In this document: piece after piece, positions 7,063-13,561 of the stretch
How positions within the stretch are numbered: the first letter of the stretch is position 1
Layout of the letters: each line of letters opens with the position of its first letter
Assembly (NCBI RefSeq): GCF_000718165.1
Contig: NZ_JOEY01000098.1
Span: forward strand, 1 to 18,674
Direction of reading: 5' to 3'
Source: Streptomyces fulvoviolaceus
GTDB lineage: Bacteria; Actinomycetota; Actinomycetes; Streptomycetales; Streptomycetaceae
Length of the DNA stretch: 18,674 nucleotides
The notes under the pieces: model-generated
What the model was told of the DNA's origin: nothing
Database searches by the model: none
Seen by the model: the letters and a program-made list of their open reading frames with translations, nothing else
Position numbers and translations under genes: made by a program

Positions 7063-7845
7063 TCAGCGCGACAGTGCCCAACGCGGCGGGCGGCGTTCGC
7101 GGAAGGCGCGCATTCCTTCCGCGGCCCCCTCGGACGCGAACAGATCGGCGGAGAGCTTGACCATCGCATCACCCTGCTGCGTGAGCACGCGGCGCCCCCG
7201 GGCAGTGGTCAGCCTCTTGGACTCGATCAGGCCTTGCCGGGAGCACATCCGCAGAGCACCGACCAGCTGCCGGATGCTGTCCTCCACGGCCGCTTCGTCG
7301 CGCGGAGCCTCGGTCAACAGGCCCATTCGCTCCGCCGTGGTGCCGTTGAACGTCTCACCCGTCAGGAAATAACGACCGGCTGCCCGTTCGTCGATGCGGG
7401 GCAGGACAGTGAGGGAGATGATCGCGGGCGCCAGACCGAGCCGGGCCTCCGAGAAGGAGAAGGTCGCCTCGGCGGGGGCTACCGCGATGTCGGCGGCCGC
7501 GACGATGCCCAGCCCGCCGGCCCGGGCATTGCCCTTCAAGTGGGCTAGGACGGGGACCGGAGTCTCCACGATCTTCCGCAGCAACCCCAGCAACCTCTCG
7601 GCGCCCTGCTGCATGCCGCCCTGCGCGGCTTCCTTGAGGTCAGCGCCCGCGCAGAACGTGGGCCCGGTGTGGGTGAGGACGATCGCCCGGACAGCGTCGT
7701 CGGCCGCGGCTCGGGCCAGGCTGGCGTGTATCTGCTCCACCAGGGCCGCGGACAGAGCGTTGCGATTGCCGGGCGAGTCGAGAGTGAGAGTGGCGATGCC
7801 GTCCTCGACGCGCAGGGTCACCACGGCCTCGGTGTGTTCTGCCAT
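7063..7845 (-). CDS. Enoyl-CoA hydratase/isomerase family, LiuC-like (methylglutaconyl-CoA hydratase type)
   Basis: 260 aa crotonase. The start is ATG 7845 with GAAGGAG 6 bases upstream. The two oxyanion-hole segments are FCAGADL (64-70) and GNARAGGLGIVAA (105-117). Residues 131-144, FSEARLGLAPAIIS, match the SEVRIGLAPAVIS pattern of LiuC-type hydratases and keep one catalytic Glu (133); the first crotonase Glu position is Gly here. Methylglutaconyl-CoA hydratase makes HMG-CoA in leucine and isovalerate breakdown. The divergent neighbour is an HMG-CoA lyase, which uses that product, and this supports the specific call; a broader enoyl-CoA hydratase remains possible. Confidence 0.85.
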   Translation of the reverse strand: MAEHTEAVVTLRVEDGIATLTLDSPGNRNALSAALVEQIHASLARAAADDAVRAIVLTHTGPTFCAGADLKEAAQGGMQQGAERLLGLLRKIVETPVPVLAHLKGNARAGGLGIVAAADIAVAPAEATFSFSEARLGLAPAIISLTVLPRIDERAAGRYFLTGETFNGTTAERMGLLTEAPRDEAAVEDSIRQLVGALRMCSRQGLIESKRLTTARGRRVLTQQGDAMVKLSADLFASEGAAEGMRAFRERRPPRWALSR

Positions 7846-8003
7846 TTCTTCTCCTTCGTGATGGGGCCGGAGCATGCTCAAAGAAGCGGTGGCGCCCGGC
7901 TGGGCCGTAGCTCCCTGGAGGGAAGTCGGCCCTACTCGCCCGTCCTGCAGCGTGGAGGCGGCCATCGAGTACGGCGGCTGAGCCCACAGCCCCTGGACCC
8001 CTC

Positions 8004-8052
8004 GGTTAACGTACATTAACCTGATCGTGTGAGTTAACGTTAACTAACTCAC
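8004..8052. promoter_or_regulatory. Two tandem TTAAC-type operators in the divergent liuC-like / HMG-CoA lyase promoter region
   Basis: GTTAACGTACATTAAC (8005-8020, in an 18-bp GGTTAA...TTAACC dyad) and GTTAACGTTAACTAAC (8033-8048, inside GTGAGTTA...TAACTCAC arms at 8029-8036 and 8045-8052) share GTTAACGT-N3-A-N-TAAC or close to it, and start 28 bp apart. The second also contains the perfect 14-bp palindrome AGTTAACGTTAACT. They are AT-rich in otherwise GC-rich DNA and lie 120-160 bp from both start codons, so one regulator probably controls both genes. The regulator is not in the window; TetR-type is a guess. Confidence 0.65.
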
Positions 8053-8172
8053 GAGCTCCCGCCGCCCAGGCAAGGTTTCGATCCGGCCGCCCCACCCCGA
8101 GACGTGATGTCGAGGTGCTTGTGGCATTCGCGCGGTGGAGTGAAGACATCCCGGTAACGAGGAGACTGCGGC

Positions 8173-9207
8173 ATGACGTCACCCATCCGAACCAGCGGAC
8201 GTGCCGAGGACGACCACCTGCTGCCGAGCGTGACGCCTCGTTCAGGGTTGCCCGCGGCTGTGCGCATCCACGAAGTCGGTCCTCGCGACGGCCTCCAGAA
8301 CGAGTCCGTGATCGTCCCGGTGGAGGTCAAGGCCCAGTTCATCCAGCGCCTGGCTGCCGCCGGTTTGACGACGATCGAGGTGACGAGTTTCGTGCCTCCC
8401 GCATGGGTGCCGCAGCTCGCTGACGCGGCCGACCTCGTCGCCGCCCTGGCCGCGGATCGAGCGCTCCCGACATCGCTCGACCTCCCGGTGCTCGTCCCCA
8501 ACGAGCGCGGGTTGGACCGAGCCCTCGACCTCGGAGTTCGCCACGTGGCCGTCTTCGCCAGCGCGACGGAGACGTTCGCCCGCCGCAACCTGAACCGCAC
8601 GGTCGCCGAGTCGCTGGAGATGTTCACTCCCGTGGTGCGGCGCGCCAAGGAGCACGGCCTCCGCGTACGCGGCTACCTGTCCATGTGCTACGGCGATCCT
8701 TGGGAGGGGCGGGTATCGGCCGGACAGGTGGTCGAGGTGGCTGGCCGACTGGCTGAACTGGGCTGCGACGAGCTGAGCCTGGGCGACACCATCGGCGTGG
8801 CCACCCCCGGCCAGGTGCACGATCTGATCGCCGCAGTCGACGCCGCGGGTATCGGCCCGGACCGGCTCGCGGTGCACTTCCACGACACCTACGGACAGGC
8901 GCTGTCCAACACCCTGGCCGCTCTCCAGGCCGGTATATCCGTGGTGGACGCATCGGCCGGCGGACTCGGCGGCTGCCCTTACGCCAAGAGCGCCACGGGA
9001 AACCTCGCGACCGAGGACCTGGTGTGGATGCTGAACGGGCTCGGCATCCACACCGGCGTCGACCTCGGGGCGCTCGTCGGTACCAGTACCTGGATGGCCG
9101 CGCAGCTCGGCCGTCCCAGCGCCTCCCGCGCCGTCCGGGCGCTGGCAGGGCAGCGGGCAAGCAGCCACGGCCTCGACGTGCGCTCGCAGCCGGACGGCGA
9201 CAGCTGA
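8173..9207 (+). CDS. Hydroxymethylglutaryl-CoA lyase
   Basis: 344 aa TIM-barrel lyase that splits HMG-CoA into acetoacetate and acetyl-CoA, the last step of leucine degradation. Seen: RIHEVGPRDGLQNE (31-44) with the Arg-Asp pair, VTSFVPPAWVPQ, VFASATETFARRN, HFHDTYGQA with metal-binding His235 and His237, and the lyase signature GGLGGCPYA with catalytic Cys268, followed by ATGNLATEDLVWML. Start ATG 8173 has GAGGAGA upstream; this leaves an N-terminal extension of ~28 residues before the barrel, so a shorter start is possible. Divergent from the LiuC-like hydratase; a strong hairpin follows at 9234. Confidence 0.95.
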   Translation: MTSPIRTSGRAEDDHLLPSVTPRSGLPAAVRIHEVGPRDGLQNESVIVPVEVKAQFIQRLAAAGLTTIEVTSFVPPAWVPQLADAADLVAALAADRALPTSLDLPVLVPNERGLDRALDLGVRHVAVFASATETFARRNLNRTVAESLEMFTPVVRRAKEHGLRVRGYLSMCYGDPWEGRVSAGQVVEVAGRLAELGCDELSLGDTIGVATPGQVHDLIAAVDAAGIGPDRLAVHFHDTYGQALSNTLAALQAGISVVDASAGGLGGCPYAKSATGNLATEDLVWMLNGLGIHTGVDLGALVGTSTWMAAQLGRPSASRAVRALAGQRASSHGLDVRSQPDGDS

Positions 9208-9233
9208 GGACCCAGCAGCCGCGCCATGTAGAC

Positions 9234-9263
9234 CGACGAGGGCGGTGTCTGCCGTCCTCGTCG
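9234..9263 (+). terminator. Strong hairpin terminator after HMG-CoA lyase
   Basis: CGACGAGG (9234-9241) and CCTCGTCG (9256-9263) pair perfectly. The stem continues inward through a G-U pair and CGG/CCG to a 4-base loop, giving 12-13 pairs in all. It lies 27 bases after the lyase stop and has no T-run, as is common in actinomycetes. It would separate the lyase from the MaoC-like gene. Confidence 0.6.
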
Positions 9264-9322
9264 AGTGCCTCGGCCCACCAGTATCCCAACGGTCGGCTCA
9301 GCAGTATTGGAGAGGACCTGTC

Positions 9323-9715
9323 TTGATATCCACTAGCTACGAAGACATCCCGGAAGACCGGCATCCACTGCATCTGGATTCCGAACACGCGGCGAGGACA
9401 CGCTTCGGTCAGCGCATCGCACACGGTGCCCTGATGATGTCGACCCTCCTAGGTCTGGTGGAACTCCATCCGAGCTACCTGCAGTGCTTCTACGGCATGG
9501 ACAAGGTTCGATTCCGCGCACCCGTGTATCTGGGGGACTCGGTACATGCGGAGTCGGAAATCATCGACATCCAGCCTCGGCCTGGTGATGGGGCTGCGGT
9601 GGTGACCAGCGAAGCGCGCTTGGTGAACCAGGATGGAACCCTGGTGTTCTCCGGCCTCTTCCCCCTGCTTGTAGCTGATCGGAGCGAGGCTCTGGCCATG
9701 GAGGCGGGGGATTGA
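9323..9715 (+). CDS. MaoC-like hydratase, N-terminally short
   Basis: 130 aa. The hot-dog fold core is clear: EDRHPLHLD (residues 11-19) carries the Asp and His of the hydratase-2 motif, then RFGQRIAHGALMMS, VRFRAPVYLGDSVHAESEI and the SGLFPLLV end strand. TTG 9323 is chosen because GGAGAGGA lies upstream; a longer GTG frame from 9245 starts inside the lyase terminator. Normal members have 25-30 more residues before the D-x-x-P-L-H motif; here YEDI runs straight into PEDRHPLHLD, which looks like an internal deletion. It may be inactive. If functional it would hydrate an enoyl-CoA. Confidence 0.6.
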   Translation: MISTSYEDIPEDRHPLHLDSEHAARTRFGQRIAHGALMMSTLLGLVELHPSYLQCFYGMDKVRFRAPVYLGDSVHAESEIIDIQPRPGDGAAVVTSEARLVNQDGTLVFSGLFPLLVADRSEALAMEAGD

Positions 9716-9775
9716 CAAAGCAGTCGCGGAACGAAGGAGGCGGACAGTTCGCTTCAGTCGACGTGGCGTCGACCA

Positions 9776-9793
9776 GTCAGAGAAGTGATCACG
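9776..9793. repeat. 18-bp exact repeat (copy 1) within a 37-bp match
   Basis: GTCAGAGAAGTGATCACG also occurs at 17399-17416 in the same orientation. The ungapped match extends over 9757-9793 against 17380-17416 (32 of 37 bases), with looser similarity after it. The core contains the palindrome GTGATCAC. At the other site it stands upstream of an SDR gene. Confidence 0.7.
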
Positions 9794-9831
9794 TCGCGTC
9801 GTCGATTCGGGCGTGCGCGGGGGCGCGACCG

Positions 9832-10101
9832 CGTCGATTGGCGGGCGTCAACGACATCCGCGGCGAGAGCGAGGGGCAGGGCCCCGATTTCGTCAAGGCC
9901 TTTGGTGACCGTGACGGCTCCCGCGCTGCGGTCCTCCTCGCCCACCAACGATCGTCATCCGCGACGTTGCGTCACGGCGTCGACCTCCAACTCTCCGGCC
10001 ACACCCACGGTGGCCAGCTGTGGCCCGGCAACCTCATCGCCGAGCTGGCGAACCGGACGCTCGCCGGTCTCGAACGTTACGGAGACACCCAGCTGTACTT
10101 G
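9832..10101 (+). pseudogene. C-terminal fragment of a calcineurin-like metallophosphoesterase
   Basis: Part of an open frame 9712-10140. From about 9844 it reads GVNDIRG, DPS-like DRDGSRAAVLLAHQ, HGVDLQLSGHTHGGQLWPG and AGLERYGDTQLY. The GHTHGGQ motif is the metal-binding end of the metallophosphoesterase fold. The N-terminal metal sites (DxHxG, GDxxD, GNH[E/D]) are absent. The frame leaves the family near 10101, where the sequence becomes the antisense of an SDR tail. It is a fragment, certainly non-catalytic. Confidence 0.75.
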
Positions 10102-10632
10102 CCCGTCACTGCGGCCACCTCCGGCGAGGTGGCCAGATAGACAGGGGTGCGCGCACCGTTCTTCGGGCGCTTGCACAGGAGCCTCATCAGTCCGCGCACT
10201 GGGGCGGGCAGTTCCCGGGTGATGCCGGTCGTGGTGATGCCGGGGTCTGCGCTCCAGCACCGGCAGGAGCAGTGTCGTCAGCAGGAAGGACCCGAGGTGA
10301 TGGACCCCGAAATGCAACTCGAAGCCGTCGGCGGTGAGCTTGCGGGTGGGTGACGCGACGCCCGCGTTGTTCACCAGCACGTCCAGACGGTCGAAGCGCT
10401 GCGTGAACGCCTCGACGAAAGCTCGGACGGACGCCTGGGAGGCGAGATCGAGCTGCATCACCTGCACCTTGCCGGAGCCGCTGAGCACGCGGACCTCGGC
10501 CAGCGCCGCACTCCTCCTGGCGAGGTCGCGGCAGGCCATCACCACGGTGGCGCCAGCCTCGGCCAGGCCGACCGCTGTCATCTTGCCGATGCCCGAATTC
10601 GCTCCGGTTACCACGCACACCCTGTCTGTCAT
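10096..10632 (-). pseudogene. SDR oxidoreductase with internal deletion and frameshift
   Basis: The start is ATG 10632, preceded by a purine-rich GGGAAGAGAGAAGAC. The first ~135 residues are a normal SDR start: MTDRVCVVTGANSGIGKMTA, MACRD, DVLVNNAGVA, DGFELHFGVHHLGSFLLT and LLLPVLE. At about 10245 the frame is lost. In the next frame the C-terminal end of the same family follows: ITRELPAPVRGLM, ARTPVYLATSPEVAAVTGKY. The middle, with the catalytic Ser and YxxxK, is missing. The gene then runs tail-to-tail into the metallophosphoesterase fragment near 10100. It cannot make an active enzyme. Confidence 0.8.
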
Positions 10633-10779
10633 GTCTTCTCTCTTCCCTCATTGTGCTTCTCTGCTGGGGGTGTTGAGGCGTACGGAAGGACGTCGGCCAG
10701 TGCATGACTTCGCCCGGGAGTGCTGACCGCGTTTGTGTTCGGTGGGTCGACGATCGTGCTGGACAGCCGAGTCACCGGG

Positions 10780-11385
10780 TCACAGCAGGCCGTGGGTTCG
10801 GGCGTTGGTGATCAACTGGGCGCGGTTGCGTGCGTTGAGTTTGTTCATGACGTTGTGCAGGTAGCTCTTGACGGTGTTCAGCGAGAGCCCGAGTTGCTCG
10901 CCGATCTCGCTGTTGGTGTGTCCGAACGCGACCAGCCGCAGCACGTCGTACTCGCGCGGAGTCACCGGGGCGGTTGCCTCGGCCGCTTCTGCGCCGCCGT
11001 ACGAGCCGGTCTGGGCGACCTCGCGAAAGGCGTTGCGCAGCGCCGTGCCGGAGGCGTCCTTGACCAGCAGTCCGCAGGCTCCCGCGGCCAGCGACGGGGC
11101 GACCGCTGCGTGTTCTGGGAACGCGGTGAAGAGCAGGATGCGGCTCGACGAGGACACCGCGCGCAGGCGGGGGACGAGCTCGGCGGCGAGTGCGTCGGGC
11201 AACCGCACGTCGAGCAGGACGACGTCGGGCCGTTCCCGAGCACACTCGCGGACCGCTCCTGCGGCGTCGGCGGCGTATCCGACGACCTCGATGTCGCCGT
11301 GCCGGGAGAGCTGGGTGACCAACCCGTCCCGGACCACGGGGTGGTCGTCGACGACGAGCACTCGGATGCGTGGCTCGCTCAACAC
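10780..11385 (-). CDS. NarL/LuxR-type two-component response regulator
   Basis: 201 aa. Receiver domain residues 5-120: acidic pair Asp13-Asp14 (VVDDHP), phospho-acceptor Asp59 (VVLLDVRLPD), and Lys109 (LLVKDAS). The LuxR-type helix-turn-helix is at 140-200: TPREYDVLRLVAFGHTNSEI, LGLSLNTVKSYLHNVMNKL. All key residues are intact. GTG 11385 is chosen because it overlaps the stop of the partner kinase frame (TGA at 11381-11379), the usual coupling in such pairs. Upstream frame continuity into the kinase is accidental. Since the kinase gene is broken, this regulator is either orphaned or served by another kinase, and its promoter may now be that of the SDR start at 12351. Confidence 0.85.
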   Translation of the reverse strand: MLSEPRIRVLVVDDHPVVRDGLVTQLSRHGDIEVVGYAADAAGAVRECARERPDVVLLDVRLPDALAAELVPRLRAVSSSSRILLFTAFPEHAAVAPSLAAGACGLLVKDASGTALRNAFREVAQTGSYGGAEAAEATAPVTPREYDVLRLVAFGHTNSEIGEQLGLSLNTVKSYLHNVMNKLNARNRAQLITNARTHGLL

Positions 11386-12351
11386 GGCAGCTCGACCCGC
11401 CAGGTCGTACCGCCCTGCGGGTCCGTGGTCAGGCGCAGGGTGCCGCCGAGCCGCCCGACGGAGTCCGCGGTCGTTCTGAGCCCGACGCCGCGAGTGTGGT
11501 CCGGTGGCAGGCCGACGCCGTCGTCGGTGACGGCCACGACGATCCCGCCGCCTGGCCGACGGCCGGCGGTGACGACGACCGCTGTGGCCCGGGCGTGCAT
11601 TCTCCGCATTGAGCAGGGCCTCCCGCACTGCTCGGACCAGTACCTCTGTGCGGGATGGCGGCAGGGCCGGTGGGGCATCGTCGAGTATGACCAGTTCAGC
11701 GGGCACGCCGGTGCGGTCAGTGAAGGCGGCGCAGTCGGCATGGAGCGCGACGGAGAGCGCGAGTGCGGCTGGCGAGGCGTGCAAGGCACGCAAAGAGTCC
11801 CGAAGCGCGGTGGAGGCATCGGCGACCCGCCGCTGCAGCCGCCGCAACCCCGCGGTGAGTTCGGGATCGTCGGCGGCGACCTCGGTCATGCCTGCGACGT
11901 CCGACCCGATTGCGAAGAGCAGGGCGCCGACGCTGTCGTGCAGCGCGGCCGCGAGCCTGTTTCGTTCCTCGTGCACGGCGACCTCACGGGCGAGTCGTGC
12001 CCGCTCCGCGACGGCGACGGAGAGAGCCATCTTCTCCGCCACCGCGCCGACGACCGGGCCCAGGAGCATGAGGCCGGCGTTGTTGACCAGGATGTCCAGT
12101 CGTCCGAAGTGCTCGACGGTCTGCTGCACGGCGGCCTCGGCCTGGGCGCGGTCGGTGATGTCCGCCTCCACGGCCAGGGCCGTGCCGCCCGCCTTCTCGA
12201 TCTCGGCGGCGAGGTCTGTGAGGCGGTCCTTGCGGCGGGCCACGAGGGCGACGGAGGCGCCGCGCTCGGCGAGTTGGCGGGCGGTGGCGGCGCCGATACC
12301 GCTGCTCGCGCCGGTGACGAGAGCGACGGTGCCGGTCAGATTCGTTGCCAT
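11379..12351 (-). pseudogene. SDR::histidine kinase chimera, frameshifted
   Basis: From ATG 12351 (AGAAGGAG Shine-Dalgarno) the first ~103 residues are an SDR start, TGASSGIG through LDILVNNAG and GPVVGA. At about 12045, with no frame break, it becomes a NarL-family kinase: ALSVAVAERARLAREVAVHEERNRLA, phospho-acceptor His138 in AALHDSVGALL (HisKA_3), and REALLNAE of the ATPase N-box. Near 11610 one extra base shifts the frame. The ATPase continues in the next frame (HARATAVVVTAG, VTDDGVGLP, RGVGL) to TGA 11379-11381. The kinase lacks its sensor region, the SDR its catalytic half. The SDR part is copy B of the gene at 1-168. Unless the shift is a sequencing error, no active kinase is made. Confidence 0.85.
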
Positions 12352-12550
12352 GGGGTGCTTCTCCTTCTGGACGTACGAAGTGGGGGCAATCGGCGGGGCG
12401 TCAGATCAGTCGCCCCAGCCGATGCGATGCGTACAGCCCCAGGTCAGGGAGCGAGGAGTGCCGGAGCTTGGCGGCCGGCGGTGTGTCCTCGCACCTGGGC
12501 TGGTCGCATGTGGCGGACTGGCCACCCGGGGCGAGGTGGAGAGCGCGGGG

Positions 12551-12904
12551 CTATGCCGCCGGTATGGCGCCGAGCTGCTGGAGGATGGTGAGCATGTCGA
12601 GCTGGGCGCGCCTTTCGACGATCTTGCCGTGGGACAGGCGGTAGAACGCAAAGCTCTCCGCGTGGACCTTCTTGCCGGTGGCCTCGACTCCGGCGAAGGG
12701 TCCCTCGTGGGTGCCGGTCATGGTGTAGCGGATGGCCACGGTGTCGCCTTCGGCACGCATGTCCTCCACGGTCCACTTGAGGTCGGGGAAGGCCTTCATG
12801 TCGGCGGCGACGATGCCGCGGTAGGTGTCCAGGCCCTGTTGCGTGGTTCCGGCGAAGTGCATGACGATGTTCGGGCTGATGAACTTCTTCGCCAGCGCGG
12901 GGTC
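12551..12904 (-). pseudogene. SnoaL-like gene, 5'-truncated (copy B)
   Basis: The readable part covers the last ~118 residues of the SnoaL-like protein and is very close to the copy at 367: DPALAKKFISPNIVMHF, TTQQGLDTYRGIV, AFPDLKWTVEDM, SFAFYRLSHGKIVE, stop at 12551-12553. Signal peptide, start codon, Shine-Dalgarno and promoter are gone. Going upstream, the frame passes the deletion joint and meets a stop near 12950. Internal ATG 12862 could start a 103-aa piece but has no clear ribosome site. Confidence 0.8.
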
Positions 12905-12932
12905 GCGCGGCGCCCGGCACGACCCGTCCGCC

Positions 12933-13077
12933 CCAGTTCCTCCTCACGTACACAGCCGAGCCCGCGTCACGTTCGCAGGACGCCCTGAATCTGCTGGCCA
13001 GCTGGGCAGCGACCACCGACGCAATCGAGCAGTCCGCGTCGGCTGACGACTCCGAACAGGCCGAGACGCCCGGCTGA
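12933..13077 (+). pseudogene. MmyB-type regulator C-terminal remnant (copy B)
   Basis: The last ~48 codons of a regulator like that at 1148-2107 remain: QFLLTYTAEPAS, QDALNLLASWAATTDAIEQ, and an acidic end EQAETPG, stop TGA 13075-13077. Against copy A it lacks three codons in the acidic tail. The helix-turn-helix and most of the ligand domain are deleted; the fragment abuts the SnoaL remnant, with which it now shares the opposite strand. Confidence 0.85.
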
Positions 13078-13171
13078 TCGACAAGCTGCAACGTGACAAC
13101 GTGTCGATTCGCGGGCCCGGGCGTCGCAGCCCGATTCATCGTCTCGGAACGAGTCGCTGGCGTGCCGCGGA

Positions 13172-13429
13172 TGGGAGCGCTTCAGACGTTTCCCGTTCGA
13201 GATCATGAAGATCGTCTACGCGACGACCAAAATTGGGAGTCTCGACTCCCGCTTCCGGTCAGGCCAGTCGCAGGCGTGGGCACTTCCCGCACGACGAGGC
13301 AGCACTCAGGGTGCTCTACTGCGTGATCCGCGACCGACGGTGCAACCTCGCCGGGGCCGGACCCACGGGAAGGAAGCGATCAACGTCTTCGTCGGCGATT
13401 ACGGCGATTACGTCACAGACAACCAGTGA
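13172..13429 (+). mobile_element. IS256-family transposase fossil (C-terminal end)
   Basis: Three frame pieces together give the end of an IS256 (mutator-like) transposase: WERFRRFPFEIMKIVYATTK and SLDSRFR (frame from 13172), then QASRRRGHFPHDEAALRVLY and CVIRDRRCNLAGAGPTG (next frame, from about 13257), then KEAINVFVGDYGD (back in the first frame, to TGA 13427-13429). The intact family has xxIYTTNAIESLNARFR here, so several residues have changed and at least two frameshifts exist. The catalytic DDE part and terminal inverted repeats are absent. A tandem 9-bp duplication (GGCGATTAC, 13394-13411) sits in the tail. Confidence 0.8.
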
Positions 13430-13439
13430 CATCCCCGCA

Positions 13440-13458
13440 TGACGCAGAAGAAGCGTCA
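13440..13458 (+). terminator. Short hairpin after the transposase fossil
   Basis: TGACGC (13440-13445) and GCGTCA (13453-13458) pair across AGAAGAA. It could be a leftover terminator of the IS; weak evidence. Confidence 0.3.
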
Positions 13459-13515
13459 CCGTCAGGGCTTATGGAAAGGCAATGACACTCCCAGCTGACA
13501 CAGGACCCGCCGCAG

Positions 13516-13552
13516 CGCGGAGGCAGCAGTGGAACTTACATGCTGCCGCGCG
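13516..13552 (-). terminator. Hairpin after the alpha/beta hydrolase gene
   Basis: GGCAGCA (13522-13528) pairs with TGCTGCC (13541-13547), extended after a small internal loop by CGCG/CGCG (13516-13519 with 13549-13552). It lies about 10 bases beyond the hydrolase stop at 13562, so it is probably its terminator. Confidence 0.45.
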
Positions 13553-13561
13553 TGGCGTCGG

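Larger units (their letters stand above)
12045..13140. repeat. Module copy B, decayed direct repeat of 1-2160
   Basis: SDR start (12351), spacer, SnoaL 3' part and MmyB-regulator 3' end correspond to copy A at a constant offset of 12184 up to base 12904. The offset then becomes 10979, so about 1.2 kb (equivalent to 721-1953) is missing, replaced by 28 unmatched bases. The match continues about 50 bp past the regulator stop, up to near the IS256 fossil. Confidence 0.8.

Noticed and set aside
8242..9168. 308-codon leftward frame opposite HMG-CoA lyase
   Set aside because: Antisense to a complete, well-conserved enzyme; no motifs of its own.
10720..12591. 623-codon rightward open frame opposite the kinase and response regulator
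   Set aside because: It is the antisense of clear two-component and SDR motifs; such long antisense frames are expected in GC-rich DNA. No domain seen.
13394..13411. Tandem GGCGATTAC repeat as start of a CRISPR or VNTR array
   Set aside because: Only two 9-bp units, inside the transposase fossil; a simple local duplication.
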